A stretch of 25,906 nt of DNA, taken from the NCBI GenBank assembly GCA_030748805.1, contig JASMLG010000089.1:1-25906 (forward strand), read 5' to 3'. Below, piece after piece: positions 16,061 through 22,553 of the stretch. Origin of the DNA: Phycisphaerales bacterium. Its GTDB lineage: Bacteria; Planctomycetota; Phycisphaerae; Phycisphaerales; SM1A02. The position numbers and the translations under genes are program-made. Positions within the stretch are counted from its first letter, which is position 1. The number at the start of each line of letters is the position of its first letter. The notes beneath the pieces are model-generated. The model ran no database searches. It had not been told where the DNA came from and saw nothing but the letters and a program-made list of their open reading frames with translations.

Positions 16061-16864
16061 ATGGACAAGAAAATCCCACTACTTGAAATTCGCAATCTCA
16101 ACGTGACGTTTCCAATGGGGACAAAAAAAATTACTGCGGTTGATGATGTGTCATTTGCAATTGCGAGAGGTACAACTGTTGGGATTGTTGGACGAAGCGG
16201 TTCTGGAAAATCAACCCTTGCAAGGGCAGTAATGCAAATTGCCCCAATTAACACAGGGCAAATAGTGTTTGATGGAACAGATTTGTGTTCTTTGAGCCCT
16301 AGAGAATTAAGGTCTACAAGAAAAAGAATCCAGATGGTATTTCAAGATCCCGGTGGCTCACTAAATGAGTTTATGCGAGTGGGGAAAATTATAGGCGAAC
16401 CATTATTAGTTCACGGTTTGGCGAAAGGGAAGAATCTCAAATATAGAGTGGAGGGTTTACTGGAGAAAGTTGGATTAAAAAGTAATGATGCAGAGAAATA
16501 TCCACACGAATTTTCTGGCGGACAAAAACAAAGAATTGCTGTAGCCAGAGCGATATCTTTAAAACCAGATTTATTGGTTTGTGATGAGCCAACATCGGCA
16601 CTTGACGTTAGCATTCAGAAAAGAATACTTGATTTACTCTCTGAACTACGCGACAAACTGAACTTGACGATAATGTTTATTTCACACGACCTTGCGGTTG
16701 TAAATGAGTTTTGTAATGAAGTTGTTGTGATGTCTAACGGGAAGATTATTGAAAGCGGTTGTGTTAATGATGTTGTAAATAATCCACAGCACGAAATCAC
16801 AAACGAATTAATAAAGGCAAGTCAGGACTGGAATTTATCCGACTCTCCATCACGCATTTTGTAG
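16061..16864 (+). CDS. Opp/Dpp-type ABC transporter ATP-binding protein
   Basis: The 267-residue nucleotide-binding subunit has Walker [10 protein letters not shown] (44-52), the Q-loop in [10 protein letters not shown], the signature FSGGQKQR (151-158), Walker [13 protein letters not shown] (171-182) and the switch His in FISHD. The family is that of oligopeptide/dipeptide importers (OppF/DppF). It is shorter than the usual 310-330 residues because the C-terminal oligopeptide/Fe-S-like extension is reduced; it ends soon after [14 protein letters not shown]. No permease, binding protein or partner ATPase lies nearby, so the substrate is unknown. The ATG at 16061 is preferred over an upstream extension that overlaps thyA. 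The 3' end overlaps panB by 43 bp on the opposite strand. Confidence 0.9.
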   Translation: MDKKIPLLEIRNLNVTFPMGTKKITAVDDVSFAIARGTTVGIVGRSGSGKSTLARAVMQIAPINTGQIVFDGTDLCSLSPRELRSTRKRIQMVFQDPGGSLNEFMRVGKIIGEPLLVHGLAKGKNLKYRVEGLLEKVGLKSNDAEKYPHEFSGGQKQRIAVARAISLKPDLLVCDEPTSALDVSIQKRILDLLSELRDKLNLTIMFISHDLAVVNEFCNEVVVMSNGKIIESGCVNDVVNNPQHEITNELIKASQDWNLSDSPSRIL

Positions 16865-17712
16865 GGGTGTTCACCAATGGTGCTGTTGCACACGTTGGAC
16901 ATCCAAGTTTTTGCAACCGAAACTATTTCCTTTCCTACACTTGATGTTGGCTTTGCAAATGATGGTTGCCACTTTGTAAGACCAGCAAGATCTTGCATAA
17001 CTACAACCTGCCCATGGCAAGCAGTTCCTGCACCACAGCCAATTATTGGAATATTTGTTGCCTCAACAACTGCCAGTGAGACCTCTTCTGGAACCGCTTC
17101 AAGAAGTATCAATGAAGCGCCAGCTTGCTCCATAGAAATAGCATCATCAACTATTGTTCTTGCTTCCATCGCACTGCGACCGGCAGTGGTATATCCACCA
17201 GTTTGTTTTGCCTGTTGTGGTTTTGATCCGAGGTGTGCGACCGCTGCGATACCTGCGTTACATATTGATGCAAATCTATCAACATATCTTCCATCAACCT
17301 CTAGTTTTACTGCGTCAGCAGTGCCCTCTGTCATAAATCTTCCCGCATTTATTATTGCCGATGGTTCGTCAACTTGATAACTCAAAAAAGGCATGTCTCC
17401 CATGACAAATACATTCGGTGCACCACGTTTTACAGCAGCGGTTAGCGTAATAAGAAAATCAAGCGGAGCGTGGATTGTGCTGTCAAATCCAAGAATCATT
17501 TCGGCAGCGGTATCACCAACAAGCATTGTTGGTAAACCAGCTTCTGCCATCCACCTCGCAGTTGTTGCATCGTAGCAAGTAAGCATCGCCCACTTGTTGC
17601 CTTGCCTAGACCACTTGCGAAGTGTACGAAGGGTTACAGGTGCATCCAAACAAGTTGGAGGGTGAACATGTTTTGTCTCAATGATTGGTTGATTTTCCAT
17701 TTGTGAACTCAT
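16822..17712 (-). CDS. panB: 3-methyl-2-oxobutanoate (ketopantoate) hydroxymethyltransferase
   Basis: This pantothenate/CoA-pathway enzyme adds a hydroxymethyl group from methylene-tetrahydrofolate to 2-oxoisovalerate. Characteristic segments are TCYDATTARWMAEAGLPTMLVGDTAAEMILGFDST (metal Asp67), MGDMPFLSY (Asp106), AVKLEVDG (metal Glu138), LLEAVPEEV (catalytic Glu205) and GCGAGTACHGQVVVMQDLAGL. The 'KLEVDGRYVDR' stretch differs from the more usual KLEGG. It has 296 residues, about 30 more than E. coli, mostly as an N-terminal extension and a tail. The start MSSQMENQP (17712) is 19 nt after the ThiF-like stop; an open extension to 17808 lies inside that gene and looks unrelated. Its substrate, 2-oxoisovalerate, is also a substrate of the BCKDH complex at the left edge. 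Confidence 0.93.
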   Translation of the reverse strand: MSSQMENQPIIETKHVHPPTCLDAPVTLRTLRKWSRQGNKWAMLTCYDATTARWMAEAGLPTMLVGDTAAEMILGFDSTIHAPLDFLITLTAAVKRGAPNVFVMGDMPFLSYQVDEPSAIINAGRFMTEGTADAVKLEVDGRYVDRFASICNAGIAAVAHLGSKPQQAKQTGGYTTAGRSAMEARTIVDDAISMEQAGASLILLEAVPEEVSLAVVEATNIPIIGCGAGTACHGQVVVMQDLAGLTKWQPSFAKPTSSVGKEIVSVAKTWMSNVCNSTIGEHPYKMRDGESDKFQS

Positions 17713-17731
17713 AGTATAGGATTCAGAAGCA

Positions 17732-18772
17732 TTAATTCCCAATATATCTTTCGAAAATTGATTTTGCGCGTTTAACATCATCCGTTCCATGAACAATTGA
17801 TCTGCCATCGTTAAAACAAATTAATTTGATTGATGTCCCATCTTCGGATTTCTCTTCGTGAAAGTCACCTCTAATCATTTGTTCTGAGTGCACAAAATTT
17901 CCATGTTCATGCAATTTTTGTGAGGCTTTTTCAAGATCAAAATTATCGACTGCAGGAAGAAGAACTGCTAAACGACCGCAAAGAGATATTGGTTCAACGG
18001 TGGGTTTGCTAAGAAATTCGAAAGTAAAGTCGTTACAGCAGGGGCAGCCAGAAGACGGTTTGCCAATTTCAACTCTACAACTTTCAGAATCCCACAAGTC
18101 AAATGTAAGGAGCGTTCTGGATATTTTGTCTTTGTTTCCAGTAACAAATTTAATTACATCCACACATTGGCACGATGCCGCTATCCCAATTGCTGGTGCA
18201 AGTACTCCAGCAGTATCACAGGTATCTTGAGAACTCGGAGGAGGTGGGTCTGGGAACAAGCACCTTAGGCACGGTGTTTCGCCCGGGATTATTGTCATTA
18301 CATTTCCGCGTCCTGCAATTACTCCCGCAAACATAAATGGTGTTTCGGTTTTAACCGCGTAATCATTTAGAAGATATCGTGAGTTAAAGTTGTCAAGACC
18401 ATCAACTATTACGTCAACTCCATTTAGAAGTCGATCAATGTTTTTTGAATTAATGTCTTCAACAAATGGCGTATATTTTATTTCACTGTTTACTTTTGCA
18501 AGGTGTGTTGCAGCGGCTGTAGCTTTTGGTTTCTGAATTTCAAAGTCATTTTCAACAAAAAGGATTTGCCTTTGCAGATTTGTTTTTTCAACAACATCTC
18601 GGTCAATTAGAATGAGATGCCCAACCCCAGAGCGTGCTAGCATAGAGGCGCTCATACACCCAAGTGCACCTACTCCTACTACTGCAACTGTTGATTTGCA
18701 AAGTTTGTCCTGACCGCTATCCCCAATCCAGTCGATTAGTCGCTGCCGGTGATATCGATCAGGTGTGACCAT
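17732..18772 (-). CDS. ThiF/MoeB/HesA-type E1-like adenylyltransferase
   Basis: The 346-residue E1-like protein should adenylate the C-terminal glycine of a ubiquitin-like sulfur carrier (ThiS or MoaD). The nucleotide-binding fingerprint is VVGVGALGCMSASMLARSGV (about 31-50), followed by DRDVVEKTNLQRQ, and DGLDNFNSRYLLND. Zinc-type cysteine pairs are C168xxC171 and C243xxC246. Cys185 in CDTAGVLAP matches the conserved cysteine region. The last ~80 residues (CGRLAVLLP through DGRSIVHGTDD and ERYIGN) match the C-terminal domain of longer Bacillus-type ThiF/MoeB chains. The substrate carrier is not in the window, so thiamine versus molybdopterin use is undecided. The ATG at 18772 is 16 nt after rpsG, without a clear ribosome-binding site. 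Confidence 0.9.
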   Translation of the reverse strand: MVTPDRYHRQRLIDWIGDSGQDKLCKSTVAVVGVGALGCMSASMLARSGVGHLILIDRDVVEKTNLQRQILFVENDFEIQKPKATAAATHLAKVNSEIKYTPFVEDINSKNIDRLLNGVDVIVDGLDNFNSRYLLNDYAVKTETPFMFAGVIAGRGNVMTIIPGETPCLRCLFPDPPPPSSQDTCDTAGVLAPAIGIAASCQCVDVIKFVTGNKDKISRTLLTFDLWDSESCRVEIGKPSSGCPCCNDFTFEFLSKPTVEPISLCGRLAVLLPAVDNFDLEKASQKLHEHGNFVHSEQMIRGDFHEEKSEDGTSIKLICFNDGRSIVHGTDDVKRAKSIFERYIGN

Positions 18773-18788
18773 GGGTTAGGGGGTCCAA

Positions 18789-19289
18789 TTAAAATGCAAA
18801 GTGTGAAAATGCCTTATTGGCTTCCGCCATACGGTGGGTTTGCTCACGTGTATTTACTGCCTTGCCTTCACCTCGGGATGCGTCCCATAGTTCTTTTGCA
18901 AGGCATTGTGAAAATGGCTTGCCTTTTTCAGCGCGACAAGCGGTGATAATCCACCTAAAGGTTAAACTTTGACGGCGGCGAGCATTTACTGGCATTGGAA
19001 CTTGGTAGTTAGCACCACCAACTCGTTTTGATCTAACTTCAACGTTTGGTCGGACGTTTTCAAGAGCTTTGTGGAAGACGTCCACTGATGTCTTTGGTCC
19101 ATCTTCATCTTTACCGCCTTCTTTTTTGAGGCGTGTTTCGATTCGATTAAGTGCGTCATACATAACTCTTTGAGCGACGGCTTTTTTGCCATCCTTCATG
19201 AAACAGTTAATAAACTTCGCTAACACCTTATCCCCATGTTTTGGGTCTGGTTTTAGTTGTTGCTCTGATTTTGTAATTCGTCCTGCCAT
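18789..19289 (-). CDS. rpsG: 30S ribosomal protein S7
   Basis: S7 nucleates assembly of the 30S head by binding 16S rRNA. The 166-residue chain has KFINCFMKDGKKAVAQRVMYDAL, ENVRPNVEVRSKRVGGANYQVP and NARRRQSLTFRWIITACR in the usual order. It is about 10 residues longer than many S7 proteins because of a charged insert around KKEGGKDEDGPKT. The start is preceded by AAAGGAAAG at a good distance, one of the better Shine-Dalgarno sequences here. A 100-bp spacer with hairpins separates it from rpsL. The next genes are thiF-like and panB rather than fusA and tuf. Confidence 0.98.
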   Translation of the reverse strand: MAGRITKSEQQLKPDPKHGDKVLAKFINCFMKDGKKAVAQRVMYDALNRIETRLKKEGGKDEDGPKTSVDVFHKALENVRPNVEVRSKRVGGANYQVPMPVNARRRQSLTFRWIITACRAEKGKPFSQCLAKELWDASRGEGKAVNTREQTHRMAEANKAFSHFAF

Positions 19290-19310
19290 TGCTTTCCTTT
19301 CAGCTCATCT

Positions 19311-19383
19311 GTCACAATTTGTGACTTTGTTCACCACATCCCGCGGGAGGAACGTGATTACTTGCTAAGCACACGGTGTGCTT
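19311..19383 (-). promoter_or_regulatory. Candidate S7 autoregulatory leader in the rpsL-rpsG spacer
   Basis: On the transcribed (minus) strand the 100-bp spacer (19290-19389) can form two hairpins. AAGCACA/TGTGCTT pairs around a CCG loop at 19367-19383, and GTCACA/TGTGAC pairs at 19311-19325. A self-complementary TCCCGCGGGA lies between them. In E. coli, S7 represses its own translation through the similarly sized S12-S7 intercistronic region. The location and length fit such a site; no S7 contact is shown here, so this is inference. Confidence 0.4.
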
Positions 19384-19389
19384 TAATGT

Positions 19390-19761
19390 TTATTTACCTT
19401 TTTTAGTTCCGTACTTGGAACGTCCTTGTTTCCGTGCATCAACACCAAGGGTGTCGAGTGAACCACGAACAACGTGATAACGAACACCCGGAAGGTCACG
19501 TACTCTGCCACCACGGACAAGAACAATGGAGTGTTCTTGAAGGTTGTGACCTTCACCACCTATATACGCAGTAATTTCTTTGCCGTTTGATAACCGAACA
19601 CGAGCAACCTTTCGAAGCGCGGAGTTCGGCTTCTTGGGTGTAATCGTTCGAACTTGAAGACAGACACCGCGTTTTTGTGGGCATCCTTCAATATCACGAA
19701 CTTTAGACTTGACCGTTGGGGTCTTCCTAGGTTTTCTTACGAGTTGGTTGATTGTTGGCAT
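19390..19761 (-). CDS. rpsL: 30S ribosomal protein S12
   Basis: S12 sits at the decoding centre and governs accuracy. The 123-residue chain aligns without gaps to the E. coli protein through residue 100: [19 protein letters not shown] (Lys43 retained), [20 protein letters not shown] and [17 protein letters not shown]. Residue 88 is arginine (CGT codon), where E. coli has lysine; see findings. It is the first gene of a likely rpsL-rpsG-thiF-panB transcript. No other ribosomal or RNA polymerase gene is upstream; instead there is a repeat-rich gap. Confidence 0.98.
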   Translation of the reverse strand: MPTINQLVRKPRKTPTVKSKVRDIEGCPQKRGVCLQVRTITPKKPNSALRKVARVRLSNGKEITAYIGGEGHNLQEHSIVLVRGGRVRDLPGVRYHVVRGSLDTLGVDARKQGRSKYGTKKGK

Positions 19762-19812
19762 AAGTAGTTCCGAGATATAGGTTTGATTCGCCTTACATCA
19801 GGCGAGCCACAC

Positions 19813-19840
19813 ATCATACCAATATTCACAATTCTCACAA
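19813..19840 (-). promoter_or_regulatory. Candidate sigma-70-type promoter for rpsL operon
   Basis: Reading the minus strand upstream of rpsL there is TTGTGA (19840-19835), a 16-nt spacer, and TATGAT (19818-19813) preceded by TGG, an extended -10. This would give a leader of roughly 45 nt containing a small hairpin (TCGCC 19788-19792 with GGCGA 19801-19805). The match is visual only. Confidence 0.4.
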
Positions 19841-19910
19841 CCTACGGCAGTATTTCACCAACTCACCACGGTCCGATAACCGTTCGCGCGTTATATAAAC
19901 TCATGGGGCT

Positions 19911-20020
19911 AGGTTCCTATTAGCTCTGGAAACGTCCTTGTTGTGGGGACATTCATCACAATTATCACTCTGTGATAATTTAATGGGTGTCCCCTTGGCG
20001 AGTTGTTAATGGCGTTTTCA
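19911..20020. repeat. Structured ~110-bp element, copy 1
   Basis: It begins AGGTTCCTATTAGCTCTGGA and ends GGCGTTTTCA. The core 19945-19994 folds into a long hairpin. GGGGACA (19945-19951) pairs with TGTCCCC (19988-19994) and continues through TTCAT/ATGGG, with two G-T wobbles on the plus strand. An inner perfect stem pairs AATTATCAC with GTGATAATT around TCT (19960-19980). Flanks GAAACG and CGTTTT hint at outer inverted ends. A near-identical copy follows, start-to-start 118 bp. Confidence 0.85.
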
Positions 20021-20028
20021 CTAGGGTT

Positions 20029-20135
20029 AGGTTCCTATTAGCTCTGGAAACGTCCTTGTTGTGGGGACATTCATCACAATTATCACTCTGATAATTTAAT
20101 GGGTGTCCCCTTGGCGAGTTGTTAATGGCGTTTTC
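20029..20135. repeat. Structured ~110-bp element, copy 2
   Basis: It is nearly identical to copy 1 apart from a 2-bp loss (TG) in the inner stem. The inner hairpin becomes AATTATCA/TGATAATT around CTC (20078-20096), still perfectly paired and still with a 3-nt loop. The outer GGGGACA (20063-20069) and TGTCCCC (20104-20110) are unchanged. Eight base pairs (20021-20028) separate the copies. Confidence 0.85.
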
Positions 20136-20138
20136 TCT

Positions 20139-20161
20139 GGGGTCAGACTCCTTTGGGGTCA
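20139..20161. repeat. GGGGTCA direct-repeat motif
   Basis: Two GGGGTCA words start 16 bp apart (20139 and 20155), separated by GACTCCTTT. It sits between the 110-bp element copy 2 and the stop of the PHP-protein gene. I recall similar short intergenic words in many environmental bacteria; the role is unknown. Confidence 0.5.
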
Positions 20162-20173
20162 ACTCAGTGAAGA

Positions 20174-22030
20174 TTACCAGAGCGAAATGAGAGCGAGAAG
20201 GTCGGAAGTGCTAACCGTACCGTTTTGGTCGAGGTCGCTCAAGCAGCCGTTGCAATCACCCCAATTAGCGATAATCTCAAGAAGATCGCCCATACCAATA
20301 GAGCCATCTCCGTCTAAATCTCCAAAAATGGTGTGTTGCAACCACACTGGATTGGCAAGACAAAGTATCCCACCCTTGCTCACCCTTAATGTAACGAAAT
20401 TGTCGTTTGGACCAAGCTCAAGACCAGTTAGATATAAATCGAGAGAATAGGTAGGAATTCCAGTTGGTTCAAGGGTTTGTCTAACTTCACCATTAACTAA
20501 AACTTGGGCTTGGTAATCACCCGCGTATCCCATGCTTGAGTTCGTGCGAATTGAAACAGCAATCGAATCATCCCAACCATCGGGAAGTAAGGCAACATGG
20601 CCAGTATACGAACCATTTATTGTAACCCAACCAATTGGACCATTTGATGCAACGCAATGACCGCCCAGCATGCCATCTGATAAGTTTGGTCTTGTTACTT
20701 CTTCCATTGCAACGTATGTCCAAATTCGACCAACCCTTCCCGGTTCGTGAGCATCGCTGTTTCCAATGCCAACAGGAAACGCGTTTGGCCAACCATCTCG
20801 CTCCTGCAATTGTCCATTTGTTGGCGCGGCAATGCCATTCAATAAATCATGCCACTTGTACCACGTAGACCAGTCATCATCATCGTATCCACCACCAGAA
20901 TCACACATCAACTCCATACCCGCCCAGCCATTAGTTCCATTACCCCAATTCCACTCATAAAAACCCAAGTATGCCCAGTCATAGGGGTGCGCGATAAATC
21001 CATACGCACCTGCATCATTAATTCGGTTGATAATCGTTTGTTCGGATTCGCAATCAGCGTGCCCGTAGACCAAACCATCCGATGGATTGGGCAACATACC
21101 CGCTAAATCTTGTTCAAACGGTAGGCACAACATGTGCGAGGGCAAATCCCAAGTTCCCTGTTGCCCTAGCCCCATCTCTTGACTATAAATAGACAACCAA
21201 TCATGATCTGCTCTGTATTGTTGGCATTCCGATTGCCCCCAATTAAATTGCGACTCGACATACCAGTCACGGTCTCCCCAGACCTCCGAATAAGTGATAT
21301 TTGAATGGTCAGTAAAAATTGCCCAATCAAGACCGATTGACTCTGCATACTCAGAGTATTCATACGGCTCTTCTTCTGTGCCATCAAGAATCACGGCGTC
21401 GACAGAAAATGAAGTGTGAATATGTTGATCGCCCGCGAACCACCACATCGTATTTGTGTTTCTTGGTGCAACAATTGTTTGTTCGCAGTTGCCATCAACC
21501 ACTACGGCAACATCGGCAAATCCGCCTCGGGGCAGTGGTTGCTGTTTGTTGACCTTTACATTTTTTCGAATTGTTCTTGGTATTTCATTTTCAAGAACAT
21601 CTATTTCGATATGCAACATATCTATCTCGCTTGGAACCATCCAGCGTGCAGAGCAAACTTCGCGACCAAGTTTTGCTACTAAATCAATAAACTTTTTTTG
21701 ATCACTGACCGAACCACCATTTTCAAAATTGGTTTTTGCAATTTGCACCTGTTGAAGCAAATCGCCTTGAGCGCGAAGTGTCTTTCTTGGTGCAACACGT
21801 TTCGGTTCATCAGTGATGAGCCGGATTTCTGAAACTAGTACATCGTGCTTTGCCGAGATATTGCGAATCTGAATCGAAATCGGGTAGTCACCCTCCTTGC
21901 GCACAACCCAAGGTGGACTTACAGAAATATAGAGACCCTGTTCAATGTTCTCTGATTCAATCCAAGGCGTTGAGTGTTCGTGTGCCCAAGAAAAACCCAC
22001 AATGATAAACAAGACCCAGATGTATTTCAT
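20174..22030 (-). CDS. Secreted PHP-domain (CehA/McbA-like) metallohydrolase with dockerin-like tail
   Basis: The 618-residue protein starts with a signal peptide (MKYIWVLFIIVGFSWAHEHS). A beta-rich N-terminal region (about 25-190) precedes a PHP-like metal site: GDQHIHTSFS (His203, His205), FTDHSN (Asp241, His242), FIAHPYDW (His348) and GNSDAHEPG (Asp426, His428). This fits CehA/McbA-like phosphoesterase/hydrolase folds; the substrate is unknown. The last ~50 residues carry two calcium-loop repeats, DLDGDGSIGMGDLLEIIANWG and DLDQNGTVSTSDLLALISLW, joined by DCNGC. These are dockerin-like tails seen on many Phycisphaerae secreted proteins. The start is 29 bp downstream of rnhA, and the 3' end abuts repeats upstream of rpsL. 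Confidence 0.85.
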   Translation of the reverse strand: MKYIWVLFIIVGFSWAHEHSTPWIESENIEQGLYISVSPPWVVRKEGDYPISIQIRNISAKHDVLVSEIRLITDEPKRVAPRKTLRAQGDLLQQVQIAKTNFENGGSVSDQKKFIDLVAKLGREVCSARWMVPSEIDMLHIEIDVLENEIPRTIRKNVKVNKQQPLPRGGFADVAVVVDGNCEQTIVAPRNTNTMWWFAGDQHIHTSFSVDAVILDGTEEEPYEYSEYAESIGLDWAIFTDHSNITYSEVWGDRDWYVESQFNWGQSECQQYRADHDWLSIYSQEMGLGQQGTWDLPSHMLCLPFEQDLAGMLPNPSDGLVYGHADCESEQTIINRINDAGAYGFIAHPYDWAYLGFYEWNWGNGTNGWAGMELMCDSGGGYDDDDWSTWYKWHDLLNGIAAPTNGQLQERDGWPNAFPVGIGNSDAHEPGRVGRIWTYVAMEEVTRPNLSDGMLGGHCVASNGPIGWVTINGSYTGHVALLPDGWDDSIAVSIRTNSSMGYAGDYQAQVLVNGEVRQTLEPTGIPTYSLDLYLTGLELGPNDNFVTLRVSKGGILCLANPVWLQHTIFGDLDGDGSIGMGDLLEIIANWGDCNGCLSDLDQNGTVSTSDLLALISLW

Positions 22031-22059
22031 ACATGAATCATATAGCGATACAAGTGAAA

Positions 22060-22506
22060 TTACAAGAATTTGTCAGCTTCTGCTGACGCAATCGTGTCGC
22101 ACCGTTCATTTTCTGGGTGTCCGGCGTGCCCCTTAACCCAATTAGTTGTAATTGTGTGCTTTTTACGCAGTTCTGCAAGTGACTTCCATAAGTTCTGATT
22201 CGCCACCGGTTTCTTTGCAGCATTCTTCCACCCCTTGGCAATCCACCCATCCATCCACTCAGTTAAGCCCTTCGTGACATACTGGCTGTCTGCGTGTATT
22301 TCAACAATGGATGGTTCAGTTAATGATTCAAGTGCGCGAAGCACAGCGGTCACTTCCATTTTTTGATTTGTAGTGTCTTGTGAACCCCCTCTCCCAACAA
22401 CTTCGTTGCCATCGCTATCACGCAAAATATACGCCCAACCACCAGGACCGGGATTACCTAAACACGCACCATCAGTAAACAAAATAAAAGTTGGAAGTTT
22501 CGTCAT
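22060..22506 (-). CDS. rnhA: Ribonuclease HI
   Basis: This 148-residue enzyme cleaves RNA in RNA-DNA hybrids. The four metal-binding acids are present: Asp12 (FTDGAC), Glu51 (KMEVTAV), Asp73 (HADSQY) and Asp137 (NERCDTIA), with the loop histidine in VKGHAGHPENE. WMDGWIAKGWKNAAKKPVAN is the substrate-binding basic protrusion region. The length is close to E. coli RNase HI (155). It diverges from purL across a 47-bp gap. Confidence 0.97.
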   Translation of the reverse strand: MTKLPTFILFTDGACLGNPGPGGWAYILRDSDGNEVVGRGGSQDTTNQKMEVTAVLRALESLTEPSIVEIHADSQYVTKGLTEWMDGWIAKGWKNAAKKPVANQNLWKSLAELRKKHTITTNWVKGHAGHPENERCDTIASAEADKFL

Positions 22507-22553
22507 CGTACAAACAGTATCGTCAGTTCTACCTCTGATACCCTACACGTATT

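Larger units (their letters stand above)
19762..20173. other. Gene-free region between rpsL and the PHP-protein gene
   Basis: This 412-bp stretch has no convincing coding sequence. From rpsL outward it holds a short leader hairpin, the candidate promoter (19813-19840), two tandem structured elements (19911-20020 and 20029-20135) and two GGGGTCA words (20139-20145, 20155-20161) just before the PHP-protein stop at 20174. The hairpins may also end transcripts arriving from the PHP gene; no T-run is attached, so I do not call a terminator. Confidence 0.7.

Noticed and set aside
16877..17377. 166-codon plus-strand frame antisense to panB
   Set aside because: It is fully covered by panB, whose active-site motifs are intact; the frame has low-complexity composition.
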